DNA of 64,000 nt from the NCBI GenBank assembly GCA_045114775.1, contig JBGULC010000044.1, positions 62,001-126,000 on the forward strand, given 5' to 3'. The translations under genes and the position numbers were made by a program. Below the pieces are notes generated by a model. It was not told the DNA's origin and searched no databases. It saw only the letters and a list, made by a program, of their open reading frames with translations. Shown here one piece after another: positions 42,365 through 50,290 of this stretch. This stretch comes from UBA3792 sp045114775 (GTDB lineage: Bacteria; Bacillota; Clostridia; Christensenellales; CAG-138). Positions within the stretch are counted from its first letter, which is position 1. Each line of letters begins with the position of its first letter.

Positions 42365-42403
42365 AGAGACGCCCCGAAAAGGGCGTCTCTGCAAAGCTTT
42401 TTT
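42365..42403 (+). terminator. Terminator of the lysis cassette
   Basis: Perfect 10-bp stem AGAGACGCCC / GGGCGTCTCT followed by GCAAAGCTTTTTTAT. It overlaps the end of the convergent hydrolase gene. Confidence 0.85.
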
Positions 42404-43331
42404 ATAGGTGATCATGCAGCCACGGCAGCACGCGCGCGGCGTAGGCATCCGGATTCGTCATGGCGGCTTCGGCATGGACCGCGCCGGGCGAGGTCCAAAG
42501 ATCCTTGTCCTGCGCCGCACAGGCGTCGTAGAGCTTCTGCATCATGGAGTACGGCACGAAGTCGTCCTTTTCCCCGTGAACGAACAGCGTCGGCGTTACG
42601 GAGCGCGTCACCGCCGTGATCGGCGACATATCGCTGTAACGGACCCCCGCAAACAGCCGTGCGATCGGCGCGCCAAGTGCTCTTGCGATCGGGAGTATTC
42701 CCTTCATCGTGGAGCGGAATTCCTCCTTTGCGGAGGTAAACGAGCAGTCCGAGACGGCGCATTTCACCTGTTCGGGAAGCGTCTTTCCCGTGGCGCAGAG
42801 CACCGTCGCCGCGCCCATGGAAACGCCCATCAGCGCGATCGAAAGGTCTTCGCCGTACCGCTTGAGAAGCAGCCGGATCCAGTCGATCAGGTCGTCCGAT
42901 TCCTTGGCGCCGTAGGTCAGATACTTGCCCTCGCTGTCGCCCTGCGCGCGCTGCGAAACGGCAAGCACCGCATAACCCGCGTCATAGACGAGGTCGAAGG
43001 CTTTGCCGAGGTCCCAGTACGGGCGGCTGTGCCAGCCGTGCATCTGCACGACGACCTTCTTCGTTCCGCCGTTCGGAAAGAACCGCGCCGAGAGCTTCAA
43101 CCCGTCGCGCGAGGTCATGGTGAGCGTCTCATAGGGCAGACGGTCCATATAGTCCTTCGTGTCCCAACGCATGCGTACGAGCGGCGAAGGATCGCGCCGC
43201 CGATCGGCAAACATCTTCTCCACTGCCTTGCGGCTTGCGCCGAACGCGAACAGGAAAATATAGAACGCAACGCCGATCACGACGAGCGCAAGGGCGACGA
43301 GTACGATGAGTACGATCCAATACCAATGCAT
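42402..43331 (-). CDS. Membrane-anchored alpha/beta hydrolase
   Basis: 309 residues. One N-terminal membrane segment (WIVLIVLVALALVVIGVAF), then an alpha/beta-hydrolase with nucleophile GVSMGAA, acid in HGEKDDFVP and His near GAVHAEA. Resembles YqkD/Bem46-type hydrolases of unknown substrate. It follows the 1456-residue protein gene by 4 bp and probably shares its transcript. Confidence 0.85.
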   Translation of the reverse strand: MHWYWIVLIVLVALALVVIGVAFYIFLFAFGASRKAVEKMFADRRRDPSPLVRMRWDTKDYMDRLPYETLTMTSRDGLKLSARFFPNGGTKKVVVQMHGWHSRPYWDLGKAFDLVYDAGYAVLAVSQRAQGDSEGKYLTYGAKESDDLIDWIRLLLKRYGEDLSIALMGVSMGAATVLCATGKTLPEQVKCAVSDCSFTSAKEEFRSTMKGILPIARALGAPIARLFAGVRYSDMSPITAVTRSVTPTLFVHGEKDDFVPYSMMQKLYDACAAQDKDLWTSPGAVHAEAAMTNPDAYAARVLPWLHDHL

Positions 43332-43335
43332 ACGC

Positions 43336-46300
43336 TTACCTGTTCATTCTCCAAATGCTCTGCCGCTCCGCAGGCCGTTTCGCCGGTACGGGCTGCGCTT
43401 CTATGCGCCGCGGTCCTCCGCGAAGGAACGCCGGTTCCGGGAGCGAGTCGGGGGGCGGTTCCGGAGGATTGCCATCCTGCGTGAGGTCGGCAGAATCTGG
43501 GGTCGGGTCGGGGGTCTCGTCCTCTTTCGGGGATTCGGCCGGGTCGGTGGTCTCGTCCTCTTTCGGGGATTCGACCGGGTCGGTGGTCTCGCTTTCTGTC
43601 AGAGTTTCGATCTGTTCGGAGATCTCTCCCTCCGTCGGCTGATCGCCGGCACCTCCCTCGTCAGAGGGAGGTTGAATCGAAGGCACGGTCGAAGTATCTG
43701 TCTCGACTACTGCTCCTTCTCCTACCTCTGAGCTCCCCTTGTCAGGGGAGCTGTCAGCTTCTGCTGACTGAGGGGTAGTTTCGACTGTGACGGTCGTAAA
43801 CGAAGCCTCCGGGTTCTCCATCTCTGTCGGGGATTCTTCCGGTTCGGGAATCTCTCCCTCCGTCGGCTGATCGCAGACATCTCCCTCGTCTAAGGGTAGT
43901 TGCGTGCTTGCGTCGGATTCCGGGGTCTCTCCCTCCGTCGGCTGGTCGTCGATGACACATCCTTCGACCGGAGGCTGATCGGTAGCATCCCCATCGGATG
44001 ATTCGTCGCAGGACGTCGTTTCCGTATTGTCGAGCGTTTCCTGCTCTGCATCGGAATCTTCGGGCTGCTTCTCCAAGGCCTCTGCAGCCGCGCGTTCCGC
44101 CGTCGAATCAAGACGAATGCCGCGCAGCAGGAACGTCGGGATCGGGAACGAGATCGGCACCTCCTCGATCGGAAACGCTTTGTGTTCCTCTGCCGTCGGC
44201 GATTCTGCAGGAGGTTCTTCTTCCGTCAGCGCTTCGACCGGGTCGGGGGGTTCTTCTTCCGTCAGAGCTTCGATCGGTTCGTGGGACTCTCCTTCCGTCA
44301 GGGCTTCGGTCTGTTCTGAGGTCTCTCCCTCCGTCGGCTGTTCGCCGACACCTCCCTCGTCAGAGGGAGGTTGCGTGCTTGCGTCGGATTCCGGGATTTT
44401 TCCCTCCGTCGGCTGTTCGTCGACACCTCCTTCATCAAAGGGAGGTTGAATCGAAGGATCAGTCGAAGTATCTGTCTCGCGTACTGCTACTTCTCCAACG
44501 TCCGAGCGCCCCTTGTCAGGGGAATTGTCAGCTTCTGCTGACTGAGGGGTAGTTCCGTCGGTGACGGTCGTAAACGAAGCCTCCGGGTTCTCCCTCTCCG
44601 TCGGGGATTCGTCCGGTTCCGGGATCTCTCCCTCCGTCGGCTGATCGCAGATAATACTGTCTTCAGCAACGGGCTGAACCGCGTCGCTTTCGTCGGCAGC
44701 GGGCTGAATTGCGGCGCTTTCTTTGGCAGCAGGCTGAGCCGCGGCGCTCTCGTCAACTATGGTTTGAACCGCTGTGCTTTCGTCGGCAGCGGGCTGAATT
44801 GCGGCGACGCTGTCGGCGAGCGTTTCCGGGACGATTTCCGATTCCGGCATTATTTCTTTGAACGAAACTTCCGGTATGGGATCCCTGTCGTGCTTCGCTT
44901 CGCCGGCGATTGCGGAGATCGCCGCTGCAGAAGCCGGTATGACAGTCGAGGTAGGCTCGTCAAAGCCGTTGACGTAATGCAAAAGGGAAACGCCGTCCCG
45001 AAGCGTATGCGAAGCCTCGGATCCGTGCGACGAATCGGATCCTTTGAAGGAAGACGGTTCGACCGTTTTGCGCAAACCGGATTCCGAAACCGTCCGCACA
45101 ACAAAGGTTCTTTCCGCGGCAGGCGCCGCGGGTTTTGCCGGTTCATGTTCCGTCTTCGGACGCGGCATGACCGTTCGCACGACAGCGGGCCGCTCCGAAG
45201 ATCTCGGTTCGGCGAAACGGGCGCTTTCCGGTTTTGTGGCAACCGGCTCGACAGGCCGTCTGAACACGACGGTCTCGTCGCTCGTACGCGCGGCGGGTCT
45301 TTCAAATGCGGGTGCTTCCGCCGTCGGTCTGCGGAACTCGCCGGTATTGCCCTTCGGTCTCGGCGTGACCGGTTCGGCGGGCCGTCTGAACGCTGCGTCT
45401 TCCGTCGGACGCGCGGCGGGTCTTTCAAATGCGGCTGCTTCCGCTGTCGGTCTGCGGAATTCGCCGGTGTTGCCCTTCGGTCTCGGCGTAACAGGTTCGG
45501 CGGGACGCCGGAATGTTGCGGTCTCCTCCGCGGATCGCGCCGCGGGTCTTCCCGATTCGGATGCTTCCGCAGTCGGTCTGCGGAATTCGCCGGTGTTGCC
45601 CTTCGGTCTCGGCGTAACAGGTTCAGTACGCCGCGCCGCGGGTCTTGCAAATTCGGATGCTTCCGCTGTCGGTCTGCGGAATTCGCCGGTATCGCTCTTC
45701 GGTCTCGGCGTGACCGGTTCGGCGGGACGTACGTATGCAGCCGTTCCGGGCTTTGCCGTCAGCATGATGCGTGTGCCGTCTGCGGTGCGCATTGAATCGG
45801 GCTTGGCAGCCGACAGGACGCGTGTGCCGTCGCCGTCGATGCGTACTGATGTATCCTGTGCGGCAGAACGTGCTGCGGGTCGCGCGCCTTCGCGCCGCAT
45901 ATCCTCGGCAAGGCCTCTTGCGTATAGCTCGCGCCTTGCCTTCGCCTCCTCGTCGGTCAGTTCGCCGTAGCTTCTGAGCTTGATCGGCTGTCGGTAGCCG
46001 AAGCGCTCGGTCGGCGTGTCGTTGAAAAGCGGATCGTCCGGGCGGCGTTTGGTGGCGCGAAGCGCCTTCTCCATGTCCTCCTCGAACTCGCCCGGCAGCT
46101 TGCTTCTGATCTTTCTTTCGAACGCGTAAAGCACGATACACACGATCGCGCAGAACGCCGCGACGCCGAGCGTGATCACGGTGATGAGCTTCAGGATCCC
46201 GCGATACTTCGCGTCGAGATCCTGCATATAGGGATTGGTGGTAACGACGTAGACCGGATCGGTCTTGCGGTCGACCTGATCGCGGAACGGCGTCGTATCG

Positions 46301-47706
46301 ACGGTGACCGTCTGTGAGCTGTGCGTCTGTCCCGCCGGATCCTCTGCGTCGACGCGGAAGCAGAGCTTGCCGACGCCGTCGATCTGATAGGTCTGCGTAA
46401 AATAGGTATCGCCGCGCAAAAGCTCCGGATAGGACACGACCTCATGGAACAGGGTCGTTTCGGTCAGTACGGCTTTTTTGAGCCTGATGTCGCCGTAATA
46501 GCCGATCCGGAACTGGAACGCAACACAGAGCTTGCCGTTGCCGTCGAAGTAAGGCTTCTGCGGCTCGACGCGCAGCTCGATGCGCACGCCCTCCTGCTCG
46601 ATATACGGCGTCACGCGGAAGGATTCGGGATCGGTAACGGTAACGGGCTTTAGAAGCGCATCCGTTCCGGTCGCATGGAAACGCACCGTGCGGATGACGT
46701 CCGCGGCGACGCCCGGCTTCACAACATAACGGATCGATTTCGTCTGATTCGCGGGCAGATCGAAGGGATTGTCGACGAGCGTATTGATCTCATCGTAGAC
46801 ACGGATGTCGGTAACCGTGCGGTTGCCGTTGTTTTTAACGGTGATGATGAACTCGGTCCCCGCTTCCGTTGCCGGGAACGCCTGTGTGGAGATCGATAGA
46901 TCCACTGTGACGGAACCGACGCCGATCGCCGTCTCCGCGACCGTCGTGATGTTTCTGCGCCGCGCAACGTATTCGACCGTCGGGCGGAACGTCATATCCG
47001 TCACGCCCATCGTGTAGGTCACGGGCACGACCATCGTCCGTCCCGCGGTAAGCTCGTCGCTTGTGAGCGGGATCGACTGAAGCCCCTGCTCCGGATCGTA
47101 GAGCCGAAGCCCGGTCATATCGAACAGGGTGTCGTTTTTCAGCGTGTATTCGACGGTAAACGAATCGCCGACCCGCACGAGCTCGTTCTCGCAGAAGGCG
47201 GAAACGGTCAACTCGGGCACGATAAACCGCTCGATCACGATGTTTGCGGAGGTTTCCCTGAAATGCGTGATCGTAACGGCTTCGCCGGTCTCGTCGTCGA
47301 TGAGCGCTTCGCCCGTTTCCTCGTCAAAAGCCGGTTCATGCTCCTCCCAGGAAAGCGTATAGGTCACGGGAACGTCAAGCTGATCCTCGGCGATGGGGAC
47401 GTCGGAAAGCGTGAACTCCCGCTTGCCGCCCGCAAGGACCTCGATCTTCTCGTCGAGCGCGCGTTCGACGTCTTCATAGCCGCCGGAAAGCTTTGCGTTA
47501 TACAGCGTATAGTCGGATTCGGAATCGTTGAAGATCGTGAAAAGCATGTCCGGCACGGTCCCTTCGCCCTCAAGTTCGGGCATCGGATCGACCGTGATCG
47601 AAAGCGTGATCGGATGCTCGCCCTCGGCAAAGCCGCCCGCGGGGACGATCGATGCCGGGAGCAGAAGCGCCAATATGCAGATCAGGATGACAATGCGTCG
47701 TTTCAT
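43336..47706 (-). CDS. Giant single-pass membrane protein with repetitive cytoplasmic tail
   Basis: 1456 residues. Signal peptide (VILICILALLLPASIVPAGG), then about 480 extracytoplasmic residues of beta-sandwich, CARDB-like repeats (PELTVSAFCENELVRVGDSF; EFIITVKNNGNRTVTDIRVY), one membrane segment (about residues 505-528, LITVITLGVAAFCAIVCIVL), then a ~900-residue tail. Residues ~655-830 hold four or five ~40-residue units (EPVTPRPKGNTGEFRRPTAE). Residues ~920-1450 are acidic and include direct repeats (QPTEGE, QPPSDEGG, SPDKG) coinciding with DNA palindromes. Function unknown; perhaps an envelope-to-cytoplasm scaffold. It follows yigZ by 18 bp. Confidence 0.7.
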   Translation of the reverse strand: MKRRIVILICILALLLPASIVPAGGFAEGEHPITLSITVDPMPELEGEGTVPDMLFTIFNDSESDYTLYNAKLSGGYEDVERALDEKIEVLAGGKREFTLSDVPIAEDQLDVPVTYTLSWEEHEPAFDEETGEALIDDETGEAVTITHFRETSANIVIERFIVPELTVSAFCENELVRVGDSFTVEYTLKNDTLFDMTGLRLYDPEQGLQSIPLTSDELTAGRTMVVPVTYTMGVTDMTFRPTVEYVARRRNITTVAETAIGVGSVTVDLSISTQAFPATEAGTEFIITVKNNGNRTVTDIRVYDEINTLVDNPFDLPANQTKSIRYVVKPGVAADVIRTVRFHATGTDALLKPVTVTDPESFRVTPYIEQEGVRIELRVEPQKPYFDGNGKLCVAFQFRIGYYGDIRLKKAVLTETTLFHEVVSYPELLRGDTYFTQTYQIDGVGKLCFRVDAEDPAGQTHSSQTVTVDTTPFRDQVDRKTDPVYVVTTNPYMQDLDAKYRGILKLITVITLGVAAFCAIVCIVLYAFERKIRSKLPGEFEEDMEKALRATKRRPDDPLFNDTPTERFGYRQPIKLRSYGELTDEEAKARRELYARGLAEDMRREGARPAARSAAQDTSVRIDGDGTRVLSAAKPDSMRTADGTRIMLTAKPGTAAYVRPAEPVTPRPKSDTGEFRRPTAEASEFARPAARRTEPVTPRPKGNTGEFRRPTAEASESGRPAARSAEETATFRRPAEPVTPRPKGNTGEFRRPTAEAAAFERPAARPTEDAAFRRPAEPVTPRPKGNTGEFRRPTAEAPAFERPAARTSDETVVFRRPVEPVATKPESARFAEPRSSERPAVVRTVMPRPKTEHEPAKPAAPAAERTFVVRTVSESGLRKTVEPSSFKGSDSSHGSEASHTLRDGVSLLHYVNGFDEPTSTVIPASAAAISAIAGEAKHDRDPIPEVSFKEIMPESEIVPETLADSVAAIQPAADESTAVQTIVDESAAAQPAAKESAAIQPAADESDAVQPVAEDSIICDQPTEGEIPEPDESPTERENPEASFTTVTDGTTPQSAEADNSPDKGRSDVGEVAVRETDTSTDPSIQPPFDEGGVDEQPTEGKIPESDASTQPPSDEGGVGEQPTEGETSEQTEALTEGESHEPIEALTEEEPPDPVEALTEEEPPAESPTAEEHKAFPIEEVPISFPIPTFLLRGIRLDSTAERAAAEALEKQPEDSDAEQETLDNTETTSCDESSDGDATDQPPVEGCVIDDQPTEGETPESDASTQLPLDEGDVCDQPTEGEIPEPEESPTEMENPEASFTTVTVETTPQSAEADSSPDKGSSEVGEGAVVETDTSTVPSIQPPSDEGGAGDQPTEGEISEQIETLTESETTDPVESPKEDETTDPAESPKEDETPDPTPDSADLTQDGNPPEPPPDSLPEPAFLRGGPRRIEAQPVPAKRPAERQSIWRMNR
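43651..43768. repeat. In-frame palindromic element, copy A
   Basis: Inside the giant gene: hairpins ACCTCCCTC-GTCA-GAGGGAGGT (43651-43672), AGCTCCCCT-TGTC-AGGGGAGCT (43731-43752) and GTCAGC-TTCT-GCTGAC (43753-43768). All are read through in frame. Confidence 0.8.
44350..44542. repeat. In-frame palindromic element, copy B and an extra hairpin
   Basis: ACCTCCCTC-GTCA-GAGGGAGGT again at 44350-44371, a decayed version at 44425-44446, CCCCT-TGTC-AGGGG near 44509 and GTCAGC-TTCT-GCTGAC at 44527-44542. Together with flanks it duplicates the region of copy A 774 bp away; a further decayed hairpin lies near 43880. Confidence 0.75.
45220..45740 (-). repeat. Tandem ~120-bp coding repeat (Pro/Arg-rich units)
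   Basis: Four to five consecutive copies encode EPVTPRPKGNTGEFRRPTAE followed by a variable A-x-x-RPAAR segment. The high DNA identity between units suggests recent expansion or conversion. Confidence 0.8.
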
Positions 47707-47724
47707 GCTTTGAATCAGGTTCCT

Positions 47725-48378
47725 TTACTCGATTTCCGCGACCGGAAATCCGAAATACTCTCCGCCTGTGGAGACAGCCGAAACGCGTCCCTCCGTGCGG
47801 TCGGAAAGTGCCTTTAAGAATGCGTCCGCTTCGGTCGTGCGGCAGCGGAACGATACCGTGATCGCCTCGCCGTAATCCGCGCTTTCGATCGCGCCGAAGC
47901 GCTCGAACACGCTCCAGGCCGCGTTCCGGTACGGATAGGCGACGCGGACCGAAAACTGCTTGCACGGCTCCATGGAAACGAGCCCCGCGGCGTTCACCGC
48001 GTCGGCTGCCGAACGCGAATAGGCCCGCACGAGCCCGCCCGCGCCCAGCAGGATGCCGCCGAAGTAGCGGGTGGAGATCACCAGAAGATCATAGAGATCG
48101 CGCTTTTTCAGGACCTCCATCATCGGAAGTCCTGCGGTGCCCTGCGGCTCGCCGTCGTCGCTGTAACGGGCGGCGCCGCTTCTTAAACGGTAGGCGAAGC
48201 AGTTGTGCGTCGCGTCCCAGTGCTGCTTGCGGATGCGCTCAAGGATCGCAAGCGCTTCCGTTTCGTCCGTCACGGGAAAACAGCGTCCGATGAAGCGCGA
48301 ACGGTTGATCACATATTCGGTTTCGGAAGCCCGTTCGACGGTGCGGTACGGTTTCATGACGGGTTCGTCCAAGCGCAT
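47725..48378 (-). CDS. YigZ/IMPACT family protein
   Basis: 217 residues. IMPACT signature DDGEPQGTAGLPMMEVL and GGILLGAGGLVRAYSRSA in the N-terminal domain, followed by a ferredoxin-like DUF1949 domain. Bacterial YigZ is a possible translation-related factor; the role is not settled. Start at 48378 has AAAGGA just upstream; the frame opens earlier without a site. First gene of a probable operon with the giant protein and the hydrolase. Confidence 0.9.
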   Translation of the reverse strand: MRLDEPVMKPYRTVERASETEYVINRSRFIGRCFPVTDETEALAILERIRKQHWDATHNCFAYRLRSGAARYSDDGEPQGTAGLPMMEVLKKRDLYDLLVISTRYFGGILLGAGGLVRAYSRSAADAVNAAGLVSMEPCKQFSVRVAYPYRNAAWSVFERFGAIESADYGEAITVSFRCRTTEADAFLKALSDRTEGRVSAVSTGGEYFGFPVAEIE

Positions 48379-48419
48379 TGTCCTTTCGCGCGGTCGTTTG
48401 CGCATAATTTCTCTGATAC

Positions 48420-48448
48420 AGTATAGCAAAAGAAAACCCGTTTTGCAA
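48420..48448 (-). promoter_or_regulatory. Promoter of the yigZ-giant protein-hydrolase operon
   Basis: Minus strand TTGCAA (48443-48448), 17 bp, TATACT (48420-48425). Confidence 0.6.
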
Positions 48449-48638
48449 CCGATTCGCCGCATCGTTCACGGAAAGGATGCAATTTGGACGCATCTTGCCA
48501 ATGCGGCAGCGACGCGGAGCACAGCGAACCGTTCCGCAGGCGACGCGCTTCCGATCCGCTTTTCTCCGCGCAGAAGGCGCCGTTTCCGCGCCCATCGAAA
48601 CGGAAGGCCTCGGGAGGGCGACTGTTTTCCGAAAATAG

Positions 48639-48666
48639 AAAAGAGCGTTCCGAAAAACGCTCTTTT
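48639..48666 (-). terminator. Terminator of mscL
   Basis: Symmetric AAAAGAGCGTT / AACGCTCTTTT stem, 16 bp past the mscL stop. Confidence 0.85.
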
Positions 48667-48681
48667 CGATCGTGTGTTATC

Positions 48682-49179
48682 TTATTCCTTCGGCAGCTCG
48701 CTCGTGCAGTGCGGGCAGCGGGTCGCGTCGTCGGCAACGGGCTGCTTGCAGAACGGGCAGAGACGCGGTTCTTTCTCGGGCTCGGCAGGCGCTTCTTCCT
48801 TCTTCTTGGCTTCCTTTGCCTTCTCCTCCGCCTTGCGGATCGCACGGATCACAAGGAAGATGCACAGCGCGATCAGGATGAAGTAGATGATCGCGGATAT
48901 GAATTTGCCGTAATGCAGGACGGAAATGCCGTTCTCCGCAAGCACTTCGGCTGCGGGATACGCGCCGTCGACCAGCAGCTCTTCCGGGACGGCCTTCATC
49001 GGGATGAACCACTTCGAGAAGTCCGCCTGGATGATGAGACCGAGCACCGGCATGATGACGTCGTTGATCAAAGACGTCACGATCGCGCCGAACGCGCCGC
49101 CGATGATGACGCCGACGGCCATGTCGACGACGTTGCCCTTCAAAGCAAACGCTTTGAATTCGGAAAAGAATTTCTTCAT
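48682..49179 (-). CDS. mscL: Large-conductance mechanosensitive channel with C-terminal zinc ribbon
   Basis: 165 residues, about 30 longer than usual. Pentameric pore that opens under membrane tension. The amphipathic N-terminus and pore helix (FKAFALKGNVVDMAVGVIIG) and second membrane helix (FISAIIYFILIALCIFLVI) are standard. After the Lys/Glu-rich bundle helix come LCPFCKQPV and RCPHCTSEL, a four-Cys zinc ribbon not part of ordinary MscL. Monocistronic with promoter and terminator. Confidence 0.93.
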   Translation of the reverse strand: MKKFFSEFKAFALKGNVVDMAVGVIIGGAFGAIVTSLINDVIMPVLGLIIQADFSKWFIPMKAVPEELLVDGAYPAAEVLAENGISVLHYGKFISAIIYFILIALCIFLVIRAIRKAEEKAKEAKKKEEAPAEPEKEPRLCPFCKQPVADDATRCPHCTSELPKE

Positions 49180-49210
49180 ACAATAACCCCCTTATGGATT
49201 TACAGAATAT

Positions 49211-49239
49211 ATTATAGCACCATATTCCGAAAAGGGCAA
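49211..49239 (-). promoter_or_regulatory. Promoter of mscL
   Basis: Minus strand TTGCCC (49234-49239), 17 bp, TATAAT (49211-49216). Confidence 0.6.
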
Positions 49240-49324
49240 CAGGAAATTATCATTTGATACGCGGCTTTCTTGTTTCGATTCCGCTCCCAAAGGCTTTGGA
49301 TCGACCGTTTTCACGATTTTTCGC

Positions 49325-49353
49325 TTGACGCACCGCGGATTCGATTGTAGAAT
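49325..49353 (+). promoter_or_regulatory. Promoter of the zinc-ribbon membrane protein gene
   Basis: TTGACG (49325-49330), 17 bp, TAGAAT (49348-49353), about 43 bp before the ATG. Confidence 0.6.
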
Positions 49354-49396
49354 ATATAAAAGGTTCAGCCGTGCAGTAAGAATTCAGGAGGTCCTT

Positions 49397-50212
49397 ATGA
49401 AAAAGAAGAACAAGATCACGATTCCCAAGCAGATTTCCCTACGCAATTTCTTTGCGATCGTTCTGACGCTTATCTCCGTCTTTTGCCTTTTCTGGCCGCC
49501 GGTCGTGAAGTACTCTTCGAAGTTCCTCGAGATCAACCATAAAGCAACTGCGTCGAATTATCAGAGCAGGTATGGCTATTCCGAAGCGGACAGTCTGGAG
49601 CTGGCGGAGGTCGAAGACGTGCATACGTCGTTTTCCGTTCTGGATGCGCTCGGCAACGCGCACAGGGACGCCGTGCAGTACGATATTTTTGAAAAAAGCA
49701 CGCATAAATACCATGTAATGGGCACCTCCGCCGAGTCGACCGCGATCAGCGTCGTCGCACATTTTCTGTTTTTCGGGATCATTCTGACAGGGCTTGCAGC
49801 CTGTGTGTGTTATTTCCTGAATCTGACCAGAGCCTTAGGTATCGCCCACGCCGCGCTCTGCCTGGTCGTTCTGATTATGTGCGGTATTCAGCTTCTCTTT
49901 GTCAGAAGCGCGAAGGACGTGCTCTCCCCCACCGTCGGTATGTTTGCGCTGCCGCTTCTCGCAGCCGCCGGCTGCCTGCTCTACAAGCCCGAAATGCCCG
50001 TCAAAGAACCGGCTCCGGATCCTGTCGCGAACACGCCGAAGACTCCCGAAACGTGGATCTGCTCGAAATGCGGCATTGCAAATCCCCTGGATGAAATGTA
50101 CTGCGTTTCCTGCGGTATGCCGCAATCGGCAAAGCGCACCTTCTGCTCCAATTGCGGCGCGCCTTTGAGACCCGGCGCACCGTTCTGCACGAAATGCGGC
50201 AAAAAGCAGTAA
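49397..50212 (+). CDS. Four-helix membrane protein with double zinc ribbon
   Basis: 271 residues. Membrane segments FFAIVLTLISVFCLFW, HFLFFGIILTGLAACVCYF, ALCLVVLIMCGIQLLFV and TVGMFALPLLAAAGCLLY; the ~90 residues between the first two are polar. The C-terminus has CSKCGIANPLDEMYCVSCG and CSNCGAPL/CTKCGKKQ, two zinc ribbons of the DZANK type. Start at 49397 has AGGAGG 5 nt upstream. Function unknown. It shares the Cys-rich ending with its neighbour MscL. Confidence 0.75.
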   Translation: MKKKNKITIPKQISLRNFFAIVLTLISVFCLFWPPVVKYSSKFLEINHKATASNYQSRYGYSEADSLELAEVEDVHTSFSVLDALGNAHRDAVQYDIFEKSTHKYHVMGTSAESTAISVVAHFLFFGIILTGLAACVCYFLNLTRALGIAHAALCLVVLIMCGIQLLFVRSAKDVLSPTVGMFALPLLAAAGCLLYKPEMPVKEPAPDPVANTPKTPETWICSKCGIANPLDEMYCVSCGMPQSAKRTFCSNCGAPLRPGAPFCTKCGKKQ

Positions 50213-50231
50213 GCGCGCCGCTGCATTTCCG

Positions 50232-50274
50232 AAAAAAAAGATCCTCCGCAGGCATGCCGCGGAGGGTCTTTTAT
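50232..50274. terminator. Bidirectional terminator between convergent genes
   Basis: Stem AGATCCTCCGC / GCGGAGGGTCTT flanked by AAAAAAAA and TTTTATT; also ends the zinc operon on the minus strand. Confidence 0.8.
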
Positions 50275-50290
50275 TCTCTGTATTCTTTTC

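Larger units (their letters stand above)
40056..42403. mobile_element. Prophage remnant or domesticated lysis module
   Basis: A phage-like winged-helix gene, repeat array, endolysin, XhlA-like protein and holin in about 2.3 kb, ending with a strong terminator. No integrase, capsid, portal or tail gene is present, so it is either a remnant or a retained lysis unit. Confidence 0.5.
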
